From Claveliimonas bilis (lineage in GTDB: Bacteria; Bacillota; Clostridia; Lachnospirales; Lachnospiraceae): DNA of 64,000 nucleotides. The DNA is taken from NCBI RefSeq assembly GCF_030296775.1, contig NZ_AP027742.1, forward strand, positions 2,418,001-2,482,000, given 5' to 3'. The translations under genes were made by a program, and so were the position numbers. The notes beneath the pieces are model-generated. The model searched no databases. It was given only the letters and a program-made list of their open reading frames with translations, and had not been told where the DNA came from. This document shows positions 45,025 through 53,413 of this stretch, piece by piece; within the stretch, counting starts at the first letter, position 1, and every line of letters starts with the position of its first letter.

Positions 45025-45093
45025 CGTAACATTTTTAAAAAGTGTTACGTCCCCATTTAATGTAAGTGGTGTGTATTTTTGCAAAATACCCTG
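45025..45093. repeat. Left inverted flank of the RAYT element (REP-like)
   Basis: An imperfect palindrome CGTAAC ... GTTACG (45025-45049) ending TCCCC, then a 30-bp stretch (45064-45093) that is the reverse complement of 45890-45919 with one mismatch. Together they mirror the right flank of the transposase gene. Confidence 0.75.
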
Positions 45094-45103
45094 CGTTTTT
45101 TTG

Positions 45104-45865
45104 TCATTTGCTCTTCATCTTTTTTCTTATTTTTGAATATATCTCCTGGGATTTACGACACGATACATCTAGTGTCTGCTGAATTTTTTTAAGATATTCT
45201 TCTCGAACCGCTTTTTCTTCAAAGACTTGAATACAGAAATCAAATTTGTTCTTTTCACACAATTCATGTGCCATCATTTCAGCTATGTCAATTCTCTGCT
45301 GTTCTATTTCTTCCTTAACATCCTCAAACACTTCATATTTTCTTCCTTGATGGAAAGCTTCAAAGATATGAAATTCTCCGAACCGGTTTCTTATAAACCT
45401 TACCGCCTCTTCATGTATCAGCATTTTCTCCTCTGCAAAATATTCTTTTATACTGCTGTATTTATAATCTGCGGCCTTTTTTGCCATACCTGCTTTTACC
45501 GGATTCATATGAATATATCTGAGACAATTCCAGAAATAATTCTCGTCCTCAATACACTCACTGGTAAATCTGTTTTGAAACACATGTCCGTTTCTGTCAT
45601 GTTTGTAATTGTAATAATTTGCGTATTCAGCCAAGACCCTGGCCATAAAAAATGACAATTCCTGAATTTCCGCCCATATCATAATATGAGCATGATTAGA
45701 CATAATACAATATGCATAGATCTTTACATCATAATTTTTCAGATGCTTTCTAATAATTGATCTAAAATACTTCTTTTCCCGCGTTTGACTAAAATTTCTT
45801 TCCCGTGCAATCCCTTTTACAACAACGTGATAGAAACCGGTACTACTCTCTTTTCTTCTTCGCAA
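45104..45865 (-). CDS. REP-associated tyrosine transposase (RAYT, Y1_Tnp)
   Basis: 253 aa. STGFYHVVVKG at the N-terminus, the HUH motif in CIMSNHAHIMIW (about 55-66) and the candidate catalytic Tyr in the following EYANYYNYKHDRNGHVFQNRF region are those of IS200-like Y1 transposases of the RAYT subgroup; RYIHMNPVKAGM follows. It cuts and rejoins single-stranded DNA at palindromes. The start is a TTG at 45865 with GGAAGGG 5 nt upstream; a longer TTG-started reading runs into the flanking repeat. The gene is intact and may be active. Confidence 0.88.
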   Translation of the reverse strand: MRRRKESSTGFYHVVVKGIARERNFSQTREKKYFRSIIRKHLKNYDVKIYAYCIMSNHAHIMIWAEIQELSFFMARVLAEYANYYNYKHDRNGHVFQNRFTSECIEDENYFWNCLRYIHMNPVKAGMAKKAADYKYSSIKEYFAEEKMLIHEEAVRFIRNRFGEFHIFEAFHQGRKYEVFEDVKEEIEQQRIDIAEMMAHELCEKNKFDFCIQVFEEKAVREEYLKKIQQTLDVSCRKSQEIYSKIRKKMKSK

Positions 45866-45889
45866 AATATCCCTTCCTTCATTTTTGCA

Positions 45890-45967
45890 CAGGGTATTTT
45901 GCAAAAATGCACACCACTTTTTCTAATTTGGGACGTAACACTTTTGAAAAGTGTTACGTCCCAAATT
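45890..45967. repeat. Right inverted flank of the RAYT element (REP-like)
   Basis: A nearly perfect 43-nt palindrome (45925-45967, 21-bp arms around one base) with core GGGACGTAACACTTTT, followed toward the gene by the 30-bp segment 45890-45919 shared with the left flank. It lies right at the kbl stop codon and may also act as an mRNA 3' hairpin. Confidence 0.8.
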
Positions 45968-45968
45968 A

Positions 45969-47168
45969 TTATTTCAATCCCATTTCCTCTCTTACTTCTT
46001 TGAAGCATTTTACGATGAAATCGATATCTTCTTTTGTGTGGCTTGCGCATACCTGGGTACGGATTCTTGCTTTTCCCTTCGGTACTACCGGATAGGAGAA
46101 TGCCACAACATAAACTCCCTTGTCCATCATGCGTTTTGCGAATTCTGCCGCTGTTTTCTCATCATACAGCATTACCGGTACGCAAGGATGAGTTCCCGGA
46201 ATAATATCAAATCCGTTCTCTACAAGAAGATTTCTGTAATATGCTGTTACTTCTTCCAGATGATCTCTAAGCTCTGTGCTCTCATCAAGCATATCAAACA
46301 GCTCAATACTTGCTCCAGCAATCGCCGGTGCCAGTGAGTTGGAGAACAGATACGGGCGGCTTCTCTGACGAAGCAGATCAATAATCTCTTTGCGTCCGGA
46401 TGTGTATCCGCCGGATGCTCCTCCAAGTGCTTTTCCAAGTGTTCCTGTGATGATGTCTACACGTCCCTGTACACCACAGTATTCCGGAGTTCCGCGTCCT
46501 GTCTTTCCGACAAATCCTACTGCATGGCTGTCATCAACCATAACAAGTGCATTGTATTTATCTGCCAGATCACATACTCCCTGCAGGTTACAGATAATAC
46601 CGTCCATGGAAAATACTCCGTCTGTTGCGATCAGCTTAATTCTTGCGCCAGCTTCGTCTGCTTCCTTAAGTTTTGCTTCCAGATCTTCCATATCATTGTT
46701 TTTATAACGGAATCTTTTTGCCTTACACAGGCGAACACCGTCGATAATGGATGCATGGTTCAATTCGTCGCTGATAACTGCGTCATCTGCTGTAAGGATT
46801 GTCTCAAAAAGTCCTCCGTTTGCATCAAAACAGGAAGAATAAAGAATCGTATCATCTGTTCCCAGGAAATCTGAAATTTTCTTCTCCAGTTTTTTGTGAA
46901 TATCCTGGGTTCCGCAGATAAAACGAACAGAGGCAACCCCGTATCCTTTTTCATCGTATGTTCTCTTTGCAGCCTCGATCAGTCTCGGATTATCTCCCAG
47001 TCCAAGATAGTTGTTGGCACACATACACAAAAGTTCTCTTCCGTCTTCCATTTTTACTTTTGCGCCCTGCGGAGAAACAAAGGGAGCCTCACCTTTAAAG
47101 AGCCCTGCCTCTTTGATTCCTTCCACTTCTTTTGCATAAATACTTAAAATATCGTCTTTACGTGCCAT
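45969..47168 (-). CDS. kbl: Glycine C-acetyltransferase (2-amino-3-ketobutyrate CoA ligase)
   Basis: 399 aa, alpha-oxoamine synthase family, PLP. It cleaves 2-amino-3-oxobutyrate with CoA into glycine and acetyl-CoA. [11 protein letters not shown] (51-61), [16 protein letters not shown] (about 208-217) and the Schiff-base Lys in [14 protein letters not shown] (about 239-252) are intact. It lies 101 nt after tdh on the same strand, and the product of Tdh is its substrate. AAGGAG precedes the ATG. Confidence 0.95.
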   Translation of the reverse strand: MARKDDILSIYAKEVEGIKEAGLFKGEAPFVSPQGAKVKMEDGRELLCMCANNYLGLGDNPRLIEAAKRTYDEKGYGVASVRFICGTQDIHKKLEKKISDFLGTDDTILYSSCFDANGGLFETILTADDAVISDELNHASIIDGVRLCKAKRFRYKNNDMEDLEAKLKEADEAGARIKLIATDGVFSMDGIICNLQGVCDLADKYNALVMVDDSHAVGFVGKTGRGTPEYCGVQGRVDIITGTLGKALGGASGGYTSGRKEIIDLLRQRSRPYLFSNSLAPAIAGASIELFDMLDESTELRDHLEEVTAYYRNLLVENGFDIIPGTHPCVPVMLYDEKTAAEFAKRMMDKGVYVVAFSYPVVPKGKARIRTQVCASHTKEDIDFIVKCFKEVREEMGLK

Positions 47169-47216
47169 TTTGTTTTTTCCGCTCCTTTTCTTTTTCTGTT
47201 TTCATCACATATTTTG

Positions 47217-47259
47217 TATAGTGCTTTACTCCGCACTATATTCTGTCAGACGATCTGAC
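47217..47259 (-). promoter_or_regulatory. Two tandem hairpins between tdh and kbl
   Basis: TATAGTGC with GCACTATA (47217-47240) and GTCAGA with TCTGAC (47245-47259, 3-nt loop). Neither is followed by a T-run on the minus strand, so they look like mRNA processing or stability structures rather than terminators. Confidence 0.4.
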
Positions 47260-47269
47260 TGTTTTCCCT

Positions 47270-48334
47270 CTAGTCATTAATGTGTGACCAATCCAGGATA
47301 ACCTTTCCTGACTCTCCGGAAATCATTGCCTCAAATCCTTTTGCAAAGTCCTTGATGTCAAAGTGATGTGTGATAATGCCGGAAATATCCAGTCCTGCCT
47401 GCAGCATAGTGGACATCTTGTACCATGTATCCCACACTTTTCTTCCATAAATACCGCGCAGATTCAGTCCGTTGAAGATTACTGTCTCCAGATCCACCTT
47501 GGCGTCTGTTCTCTGCAGTCCGAGAAGCGCGATCTTTCCTCCGTGCTTCATATTGTGGATCATATCGTGAAGTGCAGCCTGTGATCCGGACATTTCAAGA
47601 CCGACGTCAAATCCCTCTGTCATACCGATCTCTTTCATCACATCCGGAAGTTTCTCTTTTCCAAGATTTACTACTCTTGTAGCGCCCAGCTTCTTAGCCA
47701 GATCAAGACGATACTCATTAAAGTCTGTCACTACAACATGTCTTGCGCCTGAGAATTTCACGATAGCTGCTGCCATAATACCGATGGGGCCTGCTCCTGC
47801 CACCAGGACATCCTCTCCCAATACATCGTAGGAAAGAGCTGTATGGGTTGCGTTTCCAAAAGGATCAAAAATCGCATACATTTCTTCCGGGATATTAGGA
47901 TTACATGGCCATACATTAGAGGACGGGATTACCAGATACTCTGCAAAAGCACCGTTCCTGTTTACACCCACACCTTTGGCATCTTTACAGTTCTCTTTAT
48001 GGCCTTCCAGACAGTTACGGCATTTTCCACAGGTAATGTGTCCTTCTCCGGATACAAGATCTCCTATTTTAAAGCCCTGTACACCTGCTCCTACTTCCAC
48101 GATCTCTCCTACGTATTCATGACCTGCTGTAAGTCCAATAGGAATCGTGTGCTGTGCCCAGTCATTCCACTGCCAGATATGTACGTCTGTTCCACAGATT
48201 GCTGTTTTGTGAATCTTAATCTTAACATCATTCGGTCCTACCTCGGGAATCGGAACACGCTTCATCCACAGCCCTTCTTCCGGCTTCTCTTTTACGAGAG
48301 CCCACATCATTCCATCATTCATTTTTTCTCCCAT
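47270..48334 (-). CDS. tdh: L-threonine 3-dehydrogenase
   Basis: 354 aa, zinc-dependent medium-chain dehydrogenase. It oxidises threonine to 2-amino-3-oxobutyrate with NAD+. Catalytic zinc ligands in [10 protein letters not shown] (Cys about 47) and [10 protein letters not shown] (about 72-81), the structural zinc cysteines in [15 protein letters not shown] (about 102-116), and the Rossmann [10 protein letters not shown] (about 180-189) are present. It is first in the tdh-kbl pair and divergent from sstT. GGAGG precedes the ATG. Confidence 0.95.
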   Translation of the reverse strand: MGEKMNDGMMWALVKEKPEEGLWMKRVPIPEVGPNDVKIKIHKTAICGTDVHIWQWNDWAQHTIPIGLTAGHEYVGEIVEVGAGVQGFKIGDLVSGEGHITCGKCRNCLEGHKENCKDAKGVGVNRNGAFAEYLVIPSSNVWPCNPNIPEEMYAIFDPFGNATHTALSYDVLGEDVLVAGAGPIGIMAAAIVKFSGARHVVVTDFNEYRLDLAKKLGATRVVNLGKEKLPDVMKEIGMTEGFDVGLEMSGSQAALHDMIHNMKHGGKIALLGLQRTDAKVDLETVIFNGLNLRGIYGRKVWDTWYKMSTMLQAGLDISGIITHHFDIKDFAKGFEAMISGESGKVILDWSHIND

Positions 48335-48381
48335 GATATACCTACCTCCAATTTCCTGTCTCTTGACAGATTTCTTTTTTT

Positions 48382-48410
48382 ATTATATCACTCGCTTGTT
48401 TTTCCCACAA
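48382..48410 (-). promoter_or_regulatory. Promoter of tdh-kbl
   Basis: On the minus strand TTGTGG (48405-48410), a 17-nt spacer and an extended TG-A-TATAAT (48382-48387). It lies about 50 nt upstream of the tdh start and is divergent from the sstT promoter. Confidence 0.6.
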
Positions 48411-48517
48411 TTGGCTTTTTACACTTTTTACAGAATTTATCCTACTTTTTTTAATATTTTACTCTTTTTCACAAAAATACTTTGTTAAATTATTATTTAT
48501 CTAAATTTTCTATGGCA

Positions 48518-48625
48518 TTATTACCAAATTTGTGCGATAATATAATTTATCAGGAAACGGAACCTAACAACAAAATCAATGAGAGAAAGAGAGGAATTGC
48601 AGATATAAAATCCGTATATATCTGC
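48518..48625 (+). promoter_or_regulatory. Promoter and leader hairpin of sstT
   Basis: TTATTA (48518-48523), 17-nt spacer, TATAAT (48541-48546). In the leader GCAGATATA (48599-48607) pairs with TATATCTGC (48617-48625), ending 10 nt before the ATG. The Shine-Dalgarno sequence is weak and lies just beyond this stem, so the hairpin could affect translation. Confidence 0.5.
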
Positions 48626-48635
48626 AGAAGAAAGT

Positions 48636-49904
48636 ATGAAAAATGCAATCAAAAAATGGAACAGCATCAGTCTTGTAAAACGAATTATTGTAGGACTGAT
48701 CATTGGTATCATTCTCGGACTTACTATTCCACAGGCATCCGGAATTTCCATCCTCGGTGATCTGTTCGTTGGGGCGCTTCGTGGTGTTGCACCAATCTTG
48801 GTATTTTTCCTTGTTATGAGTGCATTATGCCATATGGGCGAAGGACAGAAAACCAACATGAAGGCTATCGTAGTTCTGTATATGCTCGGTAACCTTCTCG
48901 CTGCTCTTGTAGCTGTAGTTGCACATTATATCTTCCCGGTTACTCTGACATTTGCAGAGAATACAAATACCGGTGATGTTACACCTCCAAGCGGTGTAGT
49001 AGAGGTTCTTACAAATCTTTTAATGAACCTGGTAGACAATCCGGTAAATGCTATCGTAAATGCGAACTACATTGGTATTCTTGCATGGGCAATCATTTTC
49101 GGTGTGGCTTTAAAGAAAGCCGGTCCGGGTACTAAAAAAGCTTTAGAAGATATTTCCGATGCCGTATCTGTAGCTGTTCAGTGGGTTATCAGCTGTGCTC
49201 CATTCGGTATCATGGGCTTGATCTTCACAACAATTTCCGAGCAGGGTCTGGGCGCTCTTGTAGAGTACGGACGTCTGATCGTTATCCTGGTAGGCAGCAT
49301 GGCAGTTGTTGCATTTGTTGTTAATCCGCTTGTTACCTTTGTATGTACAAGAAGAAATCCATATCCGCTTGTATTTACATGCTTAAAAGAAAGCTTTATC
49401 ACTGCATTCTTCACAAGAAGTTCCGCTGCAAATATTCCTGTTAACATGGAACTGTGTAAAAAGCTTAACCTTGACGAGGATACATATTCTATTTCCATTC
49501 CTCTGGGAGCAACAGTCAATATGGCGGGAGCAGCTATTACAATCTCCACAATGGCCCTTGCAGCAGCTACAACACTGGATATCCAAGTTTCCTTTGGATC
49601 AGCCCTTATTATGTGTGTTCTCGCGGCTGCCAGTGCAGCAGGTGCATCCGGTGTTGCCGGAGGATCATTGCTTCTGATTCCTCTTGCCTGCAGCCTGTTC
49701 GGTATTCCGAATGATATTGCAATGCAGGTTGTTGGTGTCGGCTTTATTATCGGCGTTATCCAGGATTCCTGTGAGACAGGTATCAACTCTTCCACAGACG
49801 TTCTTTATACAGCGTGTGCAGAGTTCCGCGACAGACGGCTTCATCCTGAAGACTATACAGGAAAACCGGAAGCACGTTTCACAGTGCCAAAAAATAACGC
49901 TTAA
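48636..49904 (+). CDS. sstT: Serine/threonine:Na+ symporter SstT
   Basis: 422 aa, DAACS (glutamate-transporter fold) family. About eight membrane helices plus the re-entrant serine-rich hairpin and the [12 protein letters not shown] motif (about 262-273); [14 protein letters not shown] (about 288-301) and [13 protein letters not shown] near the C-terminus are SstT signatures. It imports serine or threonine with sodium. Being divergent from tdh-kbl, it would feed threonine to that pathway. A clear terminator follows. Confidence 0.93.
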   Translation: MKNAIKKWNSISLVKRIIVGLIIGIILGLTIPQASGISILGDLFVGALRGVAPILVFFLVMSALCHMGEGQKTNMKAIVVLYMLGNLLAALVAVVAHYIFPVTLTFAENTNTGDVTPPSGVVEVLTNLLMNLVDNPVNAIVNANYIGILAWAIIFGVALKKAGPGTKKALEDISDAVSVAVQWVISCAPFGIMGLIFTTISEQGLGALVEYGRLIVILVGSMAVVAFVVNPLVTFVCTRRNPYPLVFTCLKESFITAFFTRSSAANIPVNMELCKKLNLDEDTYSISIPLGATVNMAGAAITISTMALAAATTLDIQVSFGSALIMCVLAAASAAGASGVAGGSLLLIPLACSLFGIPNDIAMQVVGVGFIIGVIQDSCETGINSSTDVLYTACAEFRDRRLHPEDYTGKPEARFTVPKNNA

Positions 49905-49930
49905 TCTTAAAACTGAATATGAATCATCTG

Positions 49931-49961
49931 AACCGCGCATAGAGATGCGCGGTTCTTTTTT
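49931..49961 (+). terminator. Terminator of sstT
   Basis: AACCGCGCAT pairs with ATGCGCGGTT over an AGAG loop (49931-49954), followed by CTTTTTT. A classical Rho-independent terminator about 30 nt after the stop. Confidence 0.9.
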
Positions 49962-49986
49962 GTCAGATTTCAAATCACGGATGCGC

Positions 49987-50018
49987 AAAAACAGCCGGAT
50001 CCTTTCCTGAACCCGGCT
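49987..50018 (-). terminator. Probable terminator of glyQS
   Basis: On the minus strand AGCCGG pairs with CCGGCT across a 14-nt loop and is followed by GTTTTTG. It lies 25 nt after the glycyl-tRNA synthetase stop. Confidence 0.6.
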
Positions 50019-50043
50019 TGTTTGTACCTGTATATTTTTTATT

Positions 50044-51435
50044 TTACCATTCAAACTTTTCAGCAAAGTAAGCGTCCAGATCTTCGATCTTGATTCTTTC
50101 CTGCTCCATGGTGTCTCTGTCACGCACTGTTACTGCTCCGTCTTCTTCAGAATCAAAATCATAAGTAACACAGAAAGGCGTACCGATCTCGTCCTGACGA
50201 CGATAGCGTTTTCCGATATTTCCACGCTCATCAAATTCACAGTTATATTTCTTGCTAAGCTGTGTATAAACCTTCTCTGCACCCTCGCTTAACTTCTTTG
50301 AAAGAGGAAGTACACCGATCTTGATCGGCGCCAGAGCAGGATGGAAGCGAAGGACTGTTCTTGTATCTCCGCCTTCCAGCTCTTCCTCATCATAAGCGCT
50401 GCACAGGAAAGCCAGTACCATACGGTCAGCGCCGAGTGACGGTTCAATGACATATGGAATATATTTTTCCTTTGTTTCGTCATCAAAATACGCCATATCC
50501 TGTCCGGAAACATTCTGATGCTGTGTCAGGTCAAAGTTTGTTCTGTCTGCGATTCCCCACAGCTCTCCCCATCCGAAGGGGAAAAGGAACTCTACATCAG
50601 TTGTCGCTTTACTGTAATGAGACAACTCTTCTTTCTCGTGATCGCGATATCTGACTTCCTCATCCTTTAAGCCGAGAGAATACAGCCAGTCCAGACAATA
50701 TTTCTTCCAATATGCAAACCACTCCAGATCTGTATCCGGCTTACAGAAAAATTCCAGTTCCATCTGTTCAAATTCTCTTGTACGGAAGGTAAAGTTTCCC
50801 GGTGTGATCTCATTTCGGAAGGATTTTCCGATCTGACAAATTCCAAAAGGAATCTTCTTTCTGGATGTACGCTGTACATTTTTAAAGTTTACGAAAATTC
50901 CCTGGGCTGTCTCCGGCCTTAAGTACACCGTGCTCTTTGCATCCTCAGTTACACCCTGAAATGTTTTAAACATCAGGTTAAACTCTCTGATCTCTGTAAA
51001 ATTATGCTTTCCACAGGACGGACAGGGAACATTGTGCTCTTTGATAAACGTTTCCATTTTCTCATGACTCCATCCGTCAATGCTGTCCCCGATTTCCAGA
51101 TTATTTTCATGTGCATAATCCTCGATCATCTTATCTGCACGGAAACGTTCGTGACATTCCCTGCAGTCCATCAAAGGATCGCTGAAACCTCCCAGATGTC
51201 CGGATGCTACCCATGTCTGCGGATTCATCAGGATCGCACAGTCAACGCCTACATTGTAGGGATTTTCCTGCACGAATTTTTTCCACCAGGCCCTCTTTAC
51301 GTTATTTTTCAGCTCTACGCCCAGGTTCCCGTAATCCCATGTGTTTGCAAGTCCTCCATATATTTCAGACCCCGGATATACAAAACCTCTTGATTTAGCC
51401 AACGCTACGATTTTGTCCATTGTCTTTTCAACCAT
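50044..51435 (-). CDS. glyQS: Glycyl-tRNA synthetase, single-chain class IIa
   Basis: 463 aa, homodimer type. It charges tRNA-Gly. [19 protein letters not shown] (18-36) is the family N-terminus; [10 protein letters not shown] (about 173-182) is motif 2 context, and [10 protein letters not shown] (about 330-339) is motif 3. The C-terminal anticodon-binding domain is shorter than in eukaryotes but complete. AGAGG precedes the ATG. It has its own promoter downstream of recO. No T-box leader was seen. Confidence 0.96.
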   Translation of the reverse strand: MVEKTMDKIVALAKSRGFVYPGSEIYGGLANTWDYGNLGVELKNNVKRAWWKKFVQENPYNVGVDCAILMNPQTWVASGHLGGFSDPLMDCRECHERFRADKMIEDYAHENNLEIGDSIDGWSHEKMETFIKEHNVPCPSCGKHNFTEIREFNLMFKTFQGVTEDAKSTVYLRPETAQGIFVNFKNVQRTSRKKIPFGICQIGKSFRNEITPGNFTFRTREFEQMELEFFCKPDTDLEWFAYWKKYCLDWLYSLGLKDEEVRYRDHEKEELSHYSKATTDVEFLFPFGWGELWGIADRTNFDLTQHQNVSGQDMAYFDDETKEKYIPYVIEPSLGADRMVLAFLCSAYDEEELEGGDTRTVLRFHPALAPIKIGVLPLSKKLSEGAEKVYTQLSKKYNCEFDERGNIGKRYRRQDEIGTPFCVTYDFDSEEDGAVTVRDRDTMEQERIKIEDLDAYFAEKFEW

Positions 51436-51473
51436 TTTCCTCTACCTTCCCTTCTATACTGGATAATGTCAAT

Positions 51474-51502
51474 ATTATAACGTTATATGGGGCAGTTTTC
51501 AA
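51474..51502 (-). promoter_or_regulatory. Promoter of glyQS
   Basis: On the minus strand TTGAAA (51497-51502), a 17-nt spacer and TATAAT (51474-51479), close to consensus, in the 86-nt gap after recO. It is too close to the start codon to leave room for a T-box. Confidence 0.75.
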
Positions 51503-51521
51503 GCCTAATCCCCCGTTTTTC

Positions 51522-52280
51522 CTAGCTTTCGCCCGTAATCTGCTTCAGAATATCCAGAGATTTGAAGTGCCTGTCCACATAGATATCCATATAGCGTTCC
51601 ATCACCATTCCCAGTTCCTTTAAAACCTCATCCGACACCGTAAATGTATACAGCTTTTCTATACTGGAACTAATAATATACTGGAGCGTATATACAGTAG
51701 ACGGATTCAGCCGGATACCGTCCGGCACACTTCCCCGGCAGGACTCGCACACAAGTCCTCCTTTCAGTGCACTGAACACCGCCGGCTGATCATTCCTCTG
51801 GCACATCACACACTGAAAGACCTGAGGCGCCTCCCCATTGACAGCGATAGCCTTTAATTCAAATATGTACCGGATCAGACGGTCAGGCAGCGTCTTTTTC
51901 ACAAGTGCCCGGAACGTCTGATACAAAAGCTTCAAAAGCATTGTCTCATCATTGGCCTCGCGGCCGTAATAATTAGCAATGTCCAAAAAATAAAAACCGT
52001 AATAGGCCGCTTCTATATCCGCCCTAAGTTCTGCAAAGTAGTTGGAAATATCAGCTGCCACAAGCGTATAAGATGTCCTGCCCTCATATACAGTAAACGT
52101 TCCGAAAGAGAAAGGATTCACCGCGCCGGTCAGCGGACTTCCCGGCTTCCTTGCCCCTCTGGCAAAGGCTGAGATCTTTCCTCTCTCTTTCGTCAATATC
52201 ACAACTCTTTTATCATACTCACCGATAGGAGCTGCCGACAGAATCATCCCCATTACGGTTATCTGATTTGACTGACTCAT
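51522..52280 (-). CDS. recO: DNA repair protein RecO
   Basis: 252 aa. An N-terminal OB fold (TVMGMILSAAPIGEYDKRVVILT) with the basic GKISAFARGARKPGS (about 33-47), then a helical domain and a zinc site: CVMCQRND and GGLVCESCRG (about 157-185). It loads RecA on SSB-coated DNA with RecR. It overlaps the small upstream yqzL-like gene by 62 nt; the ATG has AGGA 7 nt before it. Confidence 0.95.
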   Translation of the reverse strand: MSQSNQITVMGMILSAAPIGEYDKRVVILTKERGKISAFARGARKPGSPLTGAVNPFSFGTFTVYEGRTSYTLVAADISNYFAELRADIEAAYYGFYFLDIANYYGREANDETMLLKLLYQTFRALVKKTLPDRLIRYIFELKAIAVNGEAPQVFQCVMCQRNDQPAVFSALKGGLVCESCRGSVPDGIRLNPSTVYTLQYIISSSIEKLYTFTVSDEVLKELGMVMERYMDIYVDRHFKSLDILKQITGES

Positions 52281-52407
52281 TTTCCATTCCTGCCGTTTCT
52301 CTGGAATACTTGTTTATTGTCTGCCTGCACATTTCCATCCCTTTATAGGTAAGATAATCTTCCACCGTTCCCGATGCCATAAATTTGTTCCAGTAGCTTT
52401 CTTCCAT
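52219..52407 (-). CDS. YqzL-like small protein
   Basis: 62 aa. YWNKFMASGTVEDYLTYKG (5-23) matches the short W/F-x3-F-x2-TG-x2-YL pattern of YqzL, whose gene also lies between era and recO in Bacillus. The function is unknown. The tail after residue 40 is charged and overlaps recO. GAGGTGAT precedes the ATG. Confidence 0.7.
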   Translation of the reverse strand: MEESYWNKFMASGTVEDYLTYKGMEMCRQTINKYSRETAGMENESVKSDNRNGDDSVGSSYR

Positions 52408-52461
52408 TCTATCACCTCATCCTGTGTTGATAAGGTTAGAATCTCCCATGCCGGCTGTCTT

Positions 52462-53358
52462 TTATTCATCTTCACGGTATCCAAAATTTTTCATCAGAAA
52501 TTCACTGTCTCTCCAGTCCTTTTTCACCTTTACCCAAAGCTGCAGATTCACCTGACAATCCAGCATTTTTTCAATCTCATACCGGGCTGTACTGCCGATC
52601 TTTTTCAACATTTTTCCTTGTTTTCCAATAATTATCCCCTTGTGAGAATCCCTCTCACATATAATAGTCGCATCTATGTGCGTCAGCTTCCGAGTCTTCT
52701 GCATTCTCTCAATCGTCACTGCAATTCCATGAGGAATCTCTTCATTGAGACAGTGCAGCGCCTTTTCCCGAATCAATTCCGCAACAATCTGTCTCTCCGG
52801 CTGGTCTGTCACCGTGTCTTCATCGTAAAACTGCGGCCCATAAGGAAGATATTTGAAAATCTCTTTCAAAAGTTCCCTCGTATTTTCTCCGCTTCTTGCA
52901 GAAACCGGCACGATCTCCGCAAAATCATAGAGATCCTTGTAAGCGGCAATTGAGGCAAATACCTCTTCTCTTTTCACTGAATCCACCTTATTGATGACCA
53001 GGATCACAGGAGTTTTTACTCTTTCCAGCTGCTGTGCAATATGCTTTTCGCCGGCGCCGATAAATGTGCTGGGTTCCACAAGCCACAGCACCACATCCAC
53101 CTCATTCAGCGTACGCTCCGCAATATTGACCATGTATTCTCCCAGCTTGTTTTTGGCCTTGTGGATACCCGGAGTGTCCACGAAAATGATCTGCCCTTCT
53201 TCTGTTGTAAGCACTGTCTGGATACGATTTCTCGTTGTCTGCGGTTTATTGGAAGTTATGGCGATCTTCTGGCCGATCAGATAGTTCATCAGCGTGGATT
53301 TCCCCACGTTGGGACGGCCGATCAGAGTCGCAAAACCTGATTTAAAATTCTCTGTCAT
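52462..53358 (-). CDS. era: GTPase Era
   Basis: 298 aa, full length. Essential GTPase for 16S rRNA processing and 30S assembly. G1 GRPNVGKS (13-20), G3 DTPGIH (about 61-66), G4 NKVD (about 123-126), G5 SARSG, and a C-terminal KH domain with IIGKQGKMLKKIG (about 244-256) that binds the 3' end of 16S rRNA. AAGGAG precedes the ATG. A REP-like palindrome lies upstream. Confidence 0.97.
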   Translation of the reverse strand: MTENFKSGFATLIGRPNVGKSTLMNYLIGQKIAITSNKPQTTRNRIQTVLTTEEGQIIFVDTPGIHKAKNKLGEYMVNIAERTLNEVDVVLWLVEPSTFIGAGEKHIAQQLERVKTPVILVINKVDSVKREEVFASIAAYKDLYDFAEIVPVSARSGENTRELLKEIFKYLPYGPQFYDEDTVTDQPERQIVAELIREKALHCLNEEIPHGIAVTIERMQKTRKLTHIDATIICERDSHKGIIIGKQGKMLKKIGSTARYEIEKMLDCQVNLQLWVKVKKDWRDSEFLMKNFGYREDE

Positions 53359-53377
53359 AGATTCTCCTTTGCAATTT

Positions 53378-53410
53378 GGGACGTAGTAAAGTTTAAAAGT
53401 GTTACGTCCC
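53378..53410. repeat. Solitary REP-like palindrome
   Basis: GGGACGTA ... TACGTCCC with an AT-rich, partly mismatched middle. It matches the palindrome beside the RAYT gene about 7.4 kb away. It sits in the 55-nt gap between the M16 peptidase stop and the era start, a typical place for a REP element. Confidence 0.75.
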
Positions 53411-53413
53411 CCG

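Larger units (their letters stand above)
45025..45967. mobile_element. RAYT / REP mobile unit
   Basis: A Y1 transposase gene bounded by inverted copies of a palindrome plus a 30-bp shared inner segment. It lies between the M18 aminopeptidase gene and kbl and starts only one base after the kbl stop region. A third, solitary palindrome at 53378-53410 suggests that the unit seeds non-autonomous copies, as RAYTs do with REP elements. Confidence 0.7.

Noticed and set aside
51436-51521. T-box leader for glyQS
   Set aside because: The gap is only 86 nt and a near-consensus promoter lies in it, leaving too little room for a T-box.
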